NCBI RefSeq assembly: GCF_019933235.1
Contig: NZ_CP082945.1
Coordinates: 1,116,001-1,180,000 of the forward strand
Reading direction: 5' to 3'
DNA: 64,000 nt
Origin: Streptomyces angustmyceticus
Lineage (GTDB): Bacteria; Actinomycetota; Actinomycetes; Streptomycetales; Streptomycetaceae
Below are positions 25,801 to 33,402 of this stretch, one piece after another. How positions within the stretch are numbered: position 1 is the first letter of the stretch; each line of letters begins with the position of its first letter. The notes under the pieces were generated by a model, which ran no database searches, was not told where the DNA came from, and saw nothing but the letters and a program-made list of their open reading frames with translations. The position numbers and the translations under genes are program-made.

Positions 25801-27204
25801 TCAACGAGGCCGAGGCCGGAACTCGGCCCCCCGCTCGCTCGGGTCGTGGCCGGTCAGGACGACGTCGGGGATCGCCGTCGGAACGCCGGGTTGCGGAAAC
25901 TCGGCCGGAATCGGCTTCATATCGGGGGGGTGGTCCCAGCCCGGCGGCGGAGGCGGGAACGGACCCGATTGCTCGATCAGCTTCCCGTAGTACTCCAGCC
26001 ACTTGCCGTGATCGAACGCGACGGCGGCGACAATGCGGCCCCGACGACCGTACGCGGCGGCGAAGCGGCGCTCCTTGACGGAACCCTGCGTGAAGACGAT
26101 CTCGTCGCCGAACGGCGGCACACCGACGGACTTGATGTTGAGGCCGAACTGACCGGACCAGAAACCGGGCAGCAACAGATGCGGGCGATAGTGGGGCTCG
26201 AGGTTCACCATGTTGTGCGCCGCGGCCTCGGCGCCGAGAACGGCATTGTCCCAGTGCTCCATCGCGAGGAACTGGTACTCGTACAGCACGTGGGGCGAGC
26301 GCGCCACGTCCCCTGCCACGTAAATGCTGTCGGTGACCACGCCGTTGATGTCGAAGGCGCGACCGCCGGCATCGCAACCCACGCCCCAGAAACCGGATGC
26401 CAGCCCGGCGCCCTCCAGCCATTCCACGTTGCGGATCGACCCCAGCGAGGCCACCACCACGTCAGCGTCGACGGTGGTTCCATCCGAGAGATGAGCACGC
26501 CGCACGTGGCCGCCGGAGTCGCCCTCCAGTGACGACACGCCCAGCCCGCAGCGCAGGTCTACGCCGTGGTCGCGGTGCATCTCCGCGGCGATCTCACCGA
26601 TCACCCCGCCGAGCGCGCCGACCAGTGGCGCCGAGCCCCGCTCGACGACGGTCACGGGGAGATCGAGTTCCCGGCAGACGGAGGCGACTTCCGAGCCGAT
26701 GAATCCGGCGCCGATGACCACGACCCGCGACGGCGGCGCGGCCAGCGCTTTTTGCAGCTGTGCGGCATCATCACGCGAGCGCAGCGAGTAAACCCCCTCC
26801 AGGGCGGCCTCGTCCGGGTTCGGCCACTGTCGCGCCCGGGTGCCCGTGGCGATCAGCAACCGGTCGTACGGGATCTGCTCGCCGTCGGCCAGGCGCACCT
26901 GCTTGGCGGCCCGGTCCAACCCGGTGGCGGTCACCCCGAGCCGCCACTGCGCATTCACTTCTCGCAGGCGGGGCAGCTTGGTGTGGTCGGCAGGTACCCA
27001 GCCTTTGAGCACCTGTTTGGACAGCGGGGGACGGTCGTAGGGCTCGTACGGCTCGTCCCCGATGATGGTCACAGACCCGGTGAAGCCCTCCGCACGCAGG
27101 GCTTCGGCGGCCCGCAGCCCGGCCAGGGACGCACCGACGATGACGATCCGGCCGTTGGCTCTGAACTGGCGCACCAGCTCTGCGACCGTTGCCGGCACGG
27201 TCAT
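25801..27204 (-). CDS. FAD-dependent ferredoxin reductase (rhodocoxin/putidaredoxin reductase-like)
   Basis: A 467-residue flavoprotein. RIVIVGASLAGLRAAEALRA (19-38) binds the FAD ADP part, RVVVIGAGFIGSEVASVCRE binds NAD(P)H, and DSIYVAGDVARSPH is the second FAD motif. YEPYDRPPLSKQVLKG is typical of the Pdr/rhodocoxin reductase group. The C-terminal 90 residues form the reductase-specific domain plus a Pro-rich tail. Its ATG overlaps the stop of the ferredoxin gene (ATGA), so the two are translationally coupled. It should pass electrons from NAD(P)H to the ferredoxin, which feeds the P450 encoded next. Confidence 0.92.
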   Translation of the reverse strand: MTVPATVAELVRQFRANGRIVIVGASLAGLRAAEALRAEGFTGSVTIIGDEPYEPYDRPPLSKQVLKGWVPADHTKLPRLREVNAQWRLGVTATGLDRAAKQVRLADGEQIPYDRLLIATGTRARQWPNPDEAALEGVYSLRSRDDAAQLQKALAAPPSRVVVIGAGFIGSEVASVCRELDLPVTVVERGSAPLVGALGGVIGEIAAEMHRDHGVDLRCGLGVSSLEGDSGGHVRRAHLSDGTTVDADVVVASLGSIRNVEWLEGAGLASGFWGVGCDAGGRAFDINGVVTDSIYVAGDVARSPHVLYEYQFLAMEHWDNAVLGAEAAAHNMVNLEPHYRPHLLLPGFWSGQFGLNIKSVGVPPFGDEIVFTQGSVKERRFAAAYGRRGRIVAAVAFDHGKWLEYYGKLIEQSGPFPPPPPGWDHPPDMKPIPAEFPQPGVPTAIPDVVLTGHDPSERGAEFRPRPR

Positions 27205-27419
27205 GACGTCGCGCTCCCCTTCGCGCCGTCCAAGCGGTCGATCAAGATCGCCTGCACCGGACACGCCGCAGCGGCTCGCTCAACCTGCAGGCGCCGCTCG
27301 TCATCGGGATTCGGCTCGTAGGTGAGCGCCTCCTGGCCGGTCAATCTGAAGTCCTTGTGCGCCAAATACACGCATTGTGCGTATCCCTGGCACCGATTCA
27401 GGTCCACGGCGATTCGCAT
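27201..27419 (-). CDS. [3Fe-4S]-type ferredoxin
   Basis: A 72-residue ferredoxin: MRIAVDLNRCQGYAQCVYLA with Cys10 and Cys16, and Cys53 in AACPVQAI. The spacing C-x5-C ... C-P with a non-Cys residue at the fourth position is the pattern of single [3Fe-4S] ferredoxins that serve actinobacterial P450s. GGAAGGAG lies seven bases before the ATG. First gene of the P450 operon; it overlaps the reductase gene by four bases. A short acidic/basic tail follows the last Cys. Confidence 0.92.
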   Translation of the reverse strand: MRIAVDLNRCQGYAQCVYLAHKDFRLTGQEALTYEPNPDDERRLQVERAAAACPVQAILIDRLDGAKGSATS

Positions 27420-27533
27420 GGGCAGACTCCTTCCGATCGCCGCCCAGCCGGACTGCCCACCCGGCGCCCCCGCCGACGACACCGGCTGAGCACCCGCATG
27501 TTCGATCCTCTTCGCCACGGCGGTAGCTTCGCG

Positions 27534-27560
27534 GTGACGCTTACTGCTGGGGAGCGTCAC
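27534..27560. promoter_or_regulatory. Inverted repeat upstream of the P450 operon, possible operator
   Basis: GTGACGCT and its perfect complement AGCGTCAC are separated by 11 bases, about 115 bases before the ferredoxin start. The size and spacing suit a dimeric repressor such as a TetR-type protein, but no regulator gene is adjacent. Confidence 0.4.
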
Positions 27561-27641
27561 GGTTTGCAGGTCGCGGTACACGTCCGATGGTGTCGGCATC
27601 AAGCTTTGCCCGGCCGTTGCCCCCTAAAAAAATGGTCCCCC

Positions 27642-27680
27642 TGTCTTCCGACGCCCGCAAATGCGCTGTTACGGAAGACA
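27642..27680. repeat. Inverted repeat in an IS-debris region
   Basis: TGTCTTCCG and CGGAAGACA, perfect 9-base arms 21 bases apart, next to an A-rich run at 27625-27632. It may be an insertion-sequence end or a hairpin terminator. Confidence 0.35.
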
Positions 27681-27772
27681 TCTCATGGCAGCTGTAGTTC
27701 TTGATCACTGACCGGTTCGCGCAGGTTCGGGGGCTTCCGGAGTGCCTGCCCGCAGGGGAGCGGCCACCGGGA

Positions 27773-27960
27773 TCATGAGCGTTTGTGGAGGCAATACGGC
27801 CCCGGCAGACCGAGCCGGCTGAAGCCGCTGATCTCGGCGCACCAGCCGAGCCAGGACAGCACCGCCGCCCGGCGGTCCAGGTGTTGACCGCCGCGGTGCC
27901 CCAGAGCAGTTCCAGAGCCTCGCCGACCTCGTCGTCCGCGACCGACGCCAGCGGGCGGCC
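27773..27960 (-). pseudogene. N-terminal fragment of a tyrosine recombinase
   Basis: One minus-strand frame reads SVADDEVGEALELLWGTAAV, NTW, and another continues RRAAVLSWLGWCAE before a stop at 27773. The LLWG...NTWN.RRAAVLSWLGWC pattern is the SAM-like N-terminal domain of a group of actinobacterial site-specific recombinases. One frameshift and loss of the whole catalytic domain leave only a relic. Confidence 0.6.
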
Positions 27961-28065
27961 TCAGCCGATCCGCTCCGCGGTCTTGCCGACCCCGATCCCG
28001 CAGCTGCGGCCCGTGTTCGGTTGCCGAGCGAGCCGAGGAAGGCGGGGCTCGTTGGGCTGAACGTA

Positions 28066-28374
28066 ATGGAAAGGATGCGGAGCGTGGCAGGTCACCCCAG
28101 GGCGCGGTTGACGTCTCTCGCCTACTACCGCGACGCCGCGGAATCAGCGCGTAAAAATCATGACGCTCTCGAACGAGGGCACTTGACCGTCCCGGTCCTG
28201 GGAATCTCCAGCTCCCATGGCTCGATCCCCGACATGGCCGCCTCCATCAGCCCGTGGGCAGAGAACGCGACCGGCGTCTTCATCCCACAGGCCGGACACT
28301 TCATTCCCGACGAGCAGCCCGACGCAACTGTGGACGTGTTGACCGCGTTCATCGATCACGAGCGTGTCGGGTAG
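28066..28374 (+). pseudogene. C-terminal fragment of an alpha/beta hydrolase (epoxide hydrolase-like)
   Basis: The frame encodes AYYRDAAESARKNHDALERG, HLTVPVLGISSSHG, ENATGVFIPQAGHFIPDEQP and VDVLTAFIDH. This is the last third of an alpha/beta hydrolase, with the catalytic His in AGHF. The nucleophile elbow and oxyanion parts are absent, so the gene is truncated at its 5' end, probably by the insertion events around it. An ATG at 28066 exists but a functional protein of this length is unlikely. Confidence 0.7.
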
Positions 28375-28540
28375 TTCGCGACGCGCTGGTCAGTCCGGTG
28401 ACGTAGGCAAGATCAGCCAGCAGCCGTGCCCCGGCATGACCCACCACCCCTGCACCGTCGACGGAGACACAAAGCCAGGGACGCGAACCGTTTCCCTCCC
28501 TGCACGTAGAAAGTGCCTTCCATCTGGACCGACAGAACCC
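28370..28540 (-). pseudogene. Fragment of an IS1380-family transposase
   Basis: The minus strand encodes LCVSVDGAGVVGHAGARLLA, DLAYVTGLTSA, a close match to the N-terminal part of IS1380-family transposases from Streptomyces. The reading ends within 20 residues after this, and nothing of the catalytic core remains. Its upstream side includes a 12-base inverted repeat (28509-28520 with 28568-28579). Confidence 0.65.
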
Positions 28541-28579
28541 CTCGACAAGGTTCATCGTCCCAGATCAGAAGGCACTTTC
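28509..28579. repeat. 12-base inverted repeat beside IS debris
   Basis: GAAAGTGCCTTC and its exact complement, 47 bases apart, lie between the IS1380 fragment and the IS21 fragment. Possibly remnants of IS ends or a hairpin. Confidence 0.4.
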
Positions 28580-28625
28580 GCGCTCCCGGCCACCAACCGT
28601 CCTCACGTCAACTGAAACGGCGAGG

Positions 28626-28826
28626 CTAACCGAGGGCCTCGGTGAAGTGGCTCTTGCCCGTGCTCGAGGGCCCGCAGATGCAGAGATTCTCCTTGCGAGT
28701 CACCCACTCGATCATCTTCAGCGAGTCCTGGGGCGGCCGTGGGATCGAGGAGGCGGTCTCGTCCCAGTTGCCGAACGTCTTGCCCGCCGGGAACCCGGGC
28801 CGCTTGCGGCGGGTGCGGAGGATCAC
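28626..28826 (-). pseudogene. Fragment of an IS21-family helper ATPase (IstB)
   Basis: RKRPGFPAGKTFGNWDETAS, SIPRPPQDSLKMIEWVTRKE, NLCICGPSSTGKSHFTEALG corresponds to the middle of IstB, including the Walker A motif GPSSTGKS. A stop follows directly, and Walker B and the rest of the AAA+ domain are missing. The upstream N-terminal helical region is only partly present. Confidence 0.75.
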
Positions 28827-28849
28827 GGCGTCCCGGCCGGATCACGCAC

Positions 28850-28882
28850 GGGTGGGTCCCAGCGTTCTGCTGGGACCCACCC
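28850..28882. terminator. Hairpin terminator after the CsbD-like gene
   Basis: Perfect 14-base arms (GGGTGGGTCCCAGC and complement) around a 5-base loop, 20 bases beyond the stop of the minus-strand CsbD-like gene. Confidence 0.75.
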
Positions 28883-28901
28883 ACGAGATAGTTGTGCGAA
28901 G

Positions 28902-29102
28902 TCAGTCCTTGAAGGCATCCTTGGCCTTTTCCCTGGCGCCGCGGAGATCTCCCTTGGATTCCTTCGCCGACCCTTCAGCGGCGGCGCTTTCATTTCCGAC
29001 CGCGCGCCCTGCTTCCTTCTTGGCCTTGCCGGCGGCCTGCTCAGCCTTGGCCTTGGCCTTTTCGCTAGCGCTTATGACGCGGCCCTTTCGTAGGTGCATC
29101 AT
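28902..29102 (-). CDS. CsbD-family stress protein
   Basis: A 66-residue hydrophilic protein: ASEKAKAKAEQAAGKAKKEA, GRAVGNESAAAEGSAKESKG, DLRGAREKAKDAFKD. The GRAVGN and KG-rich pattern is diagnostic of the CsbD family, small helical proteins induced through stress sigma factors. The N-terminal dozen residues (MMHLRKGRVIS) are unusual for the family, so the true start may lie nearer ISASEK. ATG is used at 29102 for lack of a better codon. A terminator follows at 28850-28882. Confidence 0.8.
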   Translation of the reverse strand: MMHLRKGRVISASEKAKAKAEQAAGKAKKEAGRAVGNESAAAEGSAKESKGDLRGAREKAKDAFKD

Positions 29103-29263
29103 TCCAATGCCCCGTAATTCCTCCGCAAAACCAACGCCCATCCGAAACGATACGGAAGCGGCCCGGAGCGCGCTGCGGTGGAGGTGACTTCCCTGCGGGA
29201 ACAGCGCCGCTCCGGGCACAGTCATCTTGTGTCCGCAATGAGCCGGATGACGCCTCACCAACG

Positions 29264-29330
29264 GCAAAGATGCTTCGGGGGCGGGACAGACAACGCAGTG
29301 TTGTCTGTCCCGCCCCCGAAGCATCTTTGC
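29264..29330. terminator. Exceptionally long perfect hairpin (31-bp stem)
   Basis: Positions 29264-29294 and 29300-29330 are exact reverse complements with only a 5-base loop (GCAGT). It begins 12 bases past the stop of the minus-strand hydrophobic-protein gene and most simply ends that transcript. A perfect 31-bp stem is far longer than a normal terminator. Confidence 0.75.
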
Positions 29331-29341
29331 TGGCAGGGCGA

Positions 29342-29512
29342 CTACCAGCGGTACCACCGTCCACGCTTTCCACCGGCTCCGGCAGAACGCAACACGAATC
29401 CGAGCAGCCACACCGCGAGAACGATGACCGCGACGACCCAAAGGGCCTTAAGAGCGAACCCAGCACCAAAAAGAAGCAGTGCGAGAAGAAGAACGAGTAG
29501 CAGGGGAACCAT
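29342..29512 (-). CDS. Small hydrophobic membrane protein
   Basis: A 56-residue protein with two back-to-back membrane helices, MVPLLLVLLLALLLFGAGFA and ALWVVAVIVLAVWLLGFVL, and a basic, Trp-containing tail (KRGRWYRW). Proteins of this exact style are widespread in Streptomyces and simply called hydrophobic protein. ATG at 29512 has GGAGG eight bases upstream. The unusually long hairpin at 29264-29330 follows. The function is unknown; cell-envelope stress is a guess from neighbours. Confidence 0.8.
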   Translation of the reverse strand: MVPLLLVLLLALLLFGAGFALKALWVVAVIVLAVWLLGFVLRSAGAGGKRGRWYRW

Positions 29513-30083
29513 ATCTATCAACCTCCGAGCTACCATGTGCCCCGGCCTTCGCCTCCCACACGGCGGACGACAATGTTTCTCGGTCCAAATACAGGGAAGT
29601 TCCACAGCGTGACAGTAGGGCTGAGGGGCCCGATGATCAATTGACTCGACAGAGGACCCGACGTCTGAGAATGAATGCTGAGGCGCGGCGACGCCCCTCC
29701 TGGCACATACTGCCGACCCCGCTGCCGTTGCGAGCGACTTCGTCGGGGCGAGGAAGGCTAGTTGACCAATCCCCGCCATTGTCTTCGACCGCCCCCATTT
29801 GGCGCGGGAATGTCCCCATGGGCAGTTCATGCGAATCCATGACCGCAACTGCTATTGGTGCCGATACTACGACGATCGCCCCGCCCGCCTCGCGGCCCTA
29901 TGCGCATGCCGTTAACCGCCTACCCCTGCGAGTTCCGTCGGGGCTGGCCGAGGATGCGCTAGGCACCCGAGGCCGTTCACCGCCCGACTCGATGCACGCG
30001 ACGCGACCCATGCGACGCTCCCTGACGGTACGTCAGCTAAGTCAGCATTGAGTCAGCATGCGTCCTGCCGGAGGTGGTGACAG
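29513..30083. other. Intergenic stretch between divergent genes
   Basis: No supported gene in 570 bases. It should contain promoters for the hydrophobic-protein gene (minus) and the TIGR03084-type gene (plus). A TTGACT sequence near 29640 could be a -35 element. Confidence 0.45.
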
Positions 30084-30965
30084 GTGGCGACACATGCACA
30101 TGCGCCAATCCGACCTACACCACCTCTGAGCTGCAAAGATGCTGGCCAACCCGCTACACCCACAACACCGCCGCCAACCTGGTGCCAATGGAACTACAAC
30201 CTTGCCCTCCCCGATGTGGATGACCCCAGTGTCCTGGCCGCGCTGGTGGCTGAGGGCGATGATCTCGACGTCCTGGTCACGGCAGTGCACGACTGGTCCA
30301 TACCGACACCGGCACCGGCACCGGGCCGGACGGTCGCCCACCAGATAGCCCATCTCGCGTGGTCGGACGCAAACGCACTCAGCGCCTTACGCACTCCGAA
30401 CGCGTTCCGCGCCGAGCTTGGGCGGGCGGAGACCGAAGGCAGCGGGTATGCCGACAAGGCCGCCGCCGCGGGAGCGGCCAAACCGCGGTCGGTACTCCTG
30501 GACGAGTGGCGGGCCGGTCGAGCGGAATTGGCGGCGACGCTGCTCGACGCACCATGGGACCACGCATTCCCCTGGTATATGTCGAAGGTGACCCCGGCCC
30601 TGATGGCGCCCCTTCGTCTGATGGAAACCTGGGCGCACGGGCAGGATGTCTTCGACGCTGTGGGCGTGGCGCACGGCCCGACGGATCGGCTGCAGCACGT
30701 GGCTTCGCTGGGGGTGTTGGGACGGGCGCTGTCCTTCGCCGCCGTCGGACTGCCTGAGCCGGCGGCCCCCTTCCGCGTCGAGCTGACAGCATCTGACGGA
30801 CAGACCTGGGTGTGGGGGCCCGAGGCTGCCGCGCAACGGGTACAGGGCAGCGCCATGGACTTCTGCCTGTGTGTCACCCGGCGTCGCCCCTGGCCTGAGA
30901 CCGGCCTGACGGCATCCGGCGAGGACGCACAGAAGTGGCTGGAGGTGGCGCGCGTCTTCCTCTGA
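30084..30965 (+). CDS. TIGR03084-like metal-binding protein (DinB/maleylpyruvate isomerase fold)
   Basis: A 293-residue protein. From residue 46 it follows the TIGR03084 pattern: VLAALVAEGDDLDVLVTAV, TVAHQIAHLAWSDANALSAL with the first metal-ligand His, APLRLMETWAHGQDVFDAVG with the second His region, and VELTASDGQTWVWGPEAAAQ, RVQGSAMDFCLCVTRRR in the C-terminal SCP2-like part. The fold is the four-helix DinB-like bundle used by mycothiol-dependent isomerases. The N-terminal 45 residues are Pro/Thr-rich and not part of the family. The GTG at 30084 follows GGAGGTGG. The substrate is unknown. Confidence 0.82.
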   Translation: MATHAHAPIRPTPPLSCKDAGQPATPTTPPPTWCQWNYNLALPDVDDPSVLAALVAEGDDLDVLVTAVHDWSIPTPAPAPGRTVAHQIAHLAWSDANALSALRTPNAFRAELGRAETEGSGYADKAAAAGAAKPRSVLLDEWRAGRAELAATLLDAPWDHAFPWYMSKVTPALMAPLRLMETWAHGQDVFDAVGVAHGPTDRLQHVASLGVLGRALSFAAVGLPEPAAPFRVELTASDGQTWVWGPEAAAQRVQGSAMDFCLCVTRRRPWPETGLTASGEDAQKWLEVARVFL

Positions 30966-31164
30966 AGGCTTGTCGGGGTGGCTGGTCATGCGCGATGCGT
31001 AACGGTTGCGATCTGTCCTCCAGGAACGACGACGGCCCCGGAACGATCGCGTGGTGTGTGCCAGCGCGACAACTCCGAGCCCGTCAGCGGCCCATGCCCG
31101 GCGTCATCAGCCGACCACCCGACAGGCTCTCAGCCACCAACACAGCTTCCCTGCCGCGCGCTGC

Positions 31165-31450
31165 CGGCGATGGCCATTCCGTCGGCGTGCCGCTCCGCAG
31201 CCGGTTGCCGTCAAGGTCGCGCAGCTCAATCTCACGCGCCCACGGAGCGTCCTTCGCCTGCACACCCAACTCGGAGGCGAAGGAACCTCGACATCACAAA
31301 CGCGGAGGTAGACCGACGTGCCGGGAGGAGCATCGCCTTGTGCTCCGACAAGAACAAGCGCACCCCGCCCCGACCCACCTCGACGAACGCGCGGGATTCA
31401 GCAAGCCGATGCGGTTGGTCAGTCGCGAGGAGGGGCTGCACGCCGAGGGC
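31165..31450 (-). pseudogene. Decayed glyoxalase/bleomycin-resistance-type gene
   Basis: Minus-strand pieces in different frames read SRAFVEVGRGGVRLFLSEHK, then TSVYLRVCDVE, then LGVQAKDAPWAREIELRDLD, GNRLRSGTPTE. In order they rebuild the C-terminal two thirds of a glyoxalase-superfamily protein, ending with the metal-ligand Glu (EIELRDLDGNRLR). Frameshifts separate all three, and a piece after ATDQPHRL is deleted. Not functional. Confidence 0.7.
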
Positions 31451-31545
31451 AGCGATGACGGCCTCGGCGCTGACTCCTTGCTTCTCCAGTCCAGGACGGA
31501 TGGGGTCGCAAGAGGCCGCCCCCCGGTAGCAGATACCCCGCGCCC

Positions 31546-32889
31546 TCACCGCTCCAGCGGGCTGCGAGCGGTCTCGGGCAGTCGAAGGTAGACGGCGGAG
31601 GAGACCAGGCACAGCACGGCCACGTACACGGGGAAGAGACCGGCGTGCCCCATGTCCTTGAACAGCGTGCCGACATAGGGCGCCGTGCCGCCGAAGAGGG
31701 CAACGGTGAGCGAGTAGGGGAAACCGATTCCCGCGGCACGCACCCGTGCCGGGAACATCTCCGCGTTCACAGCCGCCGAGACGGCCGTGAAACCGCTCAG
31801 CAGGATCATGCCCGCGCACTGCACGAGCAGCAGCGTGACGAACGAATCGTCGAGCATGCGCAGCAGCGGCACGATCAGCACGGCGAAGCCGAGCCCGAAC
31901 ATCAGCAGCAGCGGCTTGCGTCCGATCCGGTCGGACAGGATGCCCGCGAGGGGCTGGAGCACGGCGAAGAACGTCAGCGAGAGGGTGCCCGCCAGTAGCG
32001 CGTCTGCTTTCTCCACCCCGGCGTTGAGTTCGGCGTACGTCGGCAGGTACGACGTCCACGTGTAGTACGCGAGTGTGCCGCCGGCCGTGATTCCGCCGAT
32101 CAGCAGCGATTCGCGCGGATGGCGGCGCAACGCCTCGAAGAGGCTTGGCCGGGACGCCTTCGCCTGCTCCTCGATCGGGGTCTTCCCTGCTTGAACGGAG
32201 TTGAGAGCTTGGGGAAGCGTCTCGCGCGCGCCGCGCCGGACCCAGAAGCCCACGAGGCTCAGGAGCGCGCCCAGCACGAACGGGACCCGCCAGCCCCAGC
32301 TGCCCATGGTGGCGGGCGCGAGATTCGCGACGAGCATCGCCGCGACGCCGGAAGCGACGAGCTGGCCGATGGTCGTCGACACATACTGGAAGCTGGAGAA
32401 GAGCCCCCGGCGCCCGGGCCCGGCCGACTCCACAAGGAACGTGGTCGAGGCGGCGAACTCCCCGCCCACCGACAACCCTTGCAGCAGCCTGGCCAGGACG
32501 AGGACGAACGGTGCGAGGATCCCGGCGGCAGCGTACGTCGGCGTCAGGCCCACCAGCAGGCTGCTGCCGCCCATCAGCAAGATGGTCACCGTCAGCGCCG
32601 CACGTCGCCCGCGCCGGTCGGCGACCGCGCCCATCAACAGCCCGCCGATGGGCCGCATGAAGAATCCCACCGCGAAGACCGCGAACGTCGAGAGCAGCGG
32701 CACCAGCGAATTCGCCGCGCCCATGGGGAAGATCTGTGCGGCGATATACGTGGCAAGGAAGGTATAGGTGTACCAGTCGTACCACTCGACGGCGTTGCCG
32801 ATGGAGGCGGCGGCCAGTTGCCGCAGGCGTGACGGCGGGCGGACACCGTTCGGCGCCCGGTCCTCTGTTATGTGTTCGGCGCTCGACAT
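31546..32889 (-). CDS. MFS transporter, MHS (metabolite:H+ symporter) family
   Basis: A 447-residue permease with 12 predicted membrane helices. ASIGNAVEWYDWYTYTFLAT and FFMRPIGGLLMGAVADRRGR are the signature of the MHS family (alpha-ketoglutarate, citrate, shikimate and similar proton symporters), and RLLQGLSVGGEFAASTTFLV is its second motif. SDRIGRKPLLLMFGLGFAV repeats the MFS loop in the second half. GGAGG precedes the ATG. It is divergent from a broken lutA-type gene at 33011, which suggests the pair once handled lactate or a related organic acid. Substrate is inferred only. Confidence 0.9.
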   Translation of the reverse strand: MSSAEHITEDRAPNGVRPPSRLRQLAAASIGNAVEWYDWYTYTFLATYIAAQIFPMGAANSLVPLLSTFAVFAVGFFMRPIGGLLMGAVADRRGRRAALTVTILLMGGSSLLVGLTPTYAAAGILAPFVLVLARLLQGLSVGGEFAASTTFLVESAGPGRRGLFSSFQYVSTTIGQLVASGVAAMLVANLAPATMGSWGWRVPFVLGALLSLVGFWVRRGARETLPQALNSVQAGKTPIEEQAKASRPSLFEALRRHPRESLLIGGITAGGTLAYYTWTSYLPTYAELNAGVEKADALLAGTLSLTFFAVLQPLAGILSDRIGRKPLLLMFGLGFAVLIVPLLRMLDDSFVTLLLVQCAGMILLSGFTAVSAAVNAEMFPARVRAAGIGFPYSLTVALFGGTAPYVGTLFKDMGHAGLFPVYVAVLCLVSSAVYLRLPETARSPLER

Positions 32890-33010
32890 GGTCCTCCGCT
32901 CGTGGTTCTTCTCCTCGGCCTGCTGCTGGGCAGGATGAGCCGACAGGTGATCATGTACCGCGGAAGCGGATGGCCGCCAGGGTCCGTGGCTGCCGAAAGG
33001 AGATGGCAAT

Positions 33011-33233
33011 GTGCGTGTAGCACTGTTCGTCACCTGCATCAACGATGTGCTCCACCCACGGACCGGCCGGGCGGTGGTGACGCTGCCGGAGCGGCTGGGG
33101 TGGAGGTCGGCTTCCCGGCCGGGCAGAGCTGCTGCGGCCGGCCGCAGTTCAACACCGGCTACCGGCATACGGCCGAGCCGCTGGTGCGCCGCTTCGACCG
33201 GGCGTTCGGGGGCGCACGGGCCACGGACGCCGG
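33011..33233 (+). pseudogene. Frameshifted lutA-like (Fe-S oxidoreductase subunit) gene
   Basis: The frame from the GTG at 33011 gives VRVALFVTCINDVLHPRTGR, AVVTLPERLG. After a one-frame slip near 33098 it continues VEVGFPAGQSCCGRPQFNTG, YRHTAEPLVRRFDRAFGG. This matches the N-terminal CCG domain of LutA/YkgE proteins (lactate utilisation), including the CCG motif. After about 75 codons the similarity ends and the remaining CCG domain is gone. It lies divergent from the MHS transporter gene. Confidence 0.8.
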
Positions 33234-33402
33234 AGGTGATTCCGCCGGCGGCGGCGCAGGAAGCGGGGTGAGCCGGGGGCGGCCGGGGCCGCGGAGGGCT
33301 GCGACAGGTGTGCGACCCCGTTGTCAGTGGGGATTCCTACACTGATCGGGATGCCTTTCGCACACGCGGTGCGAGGGTGCGCGCCCGGGGGGGAGGGAGC
33401 AG

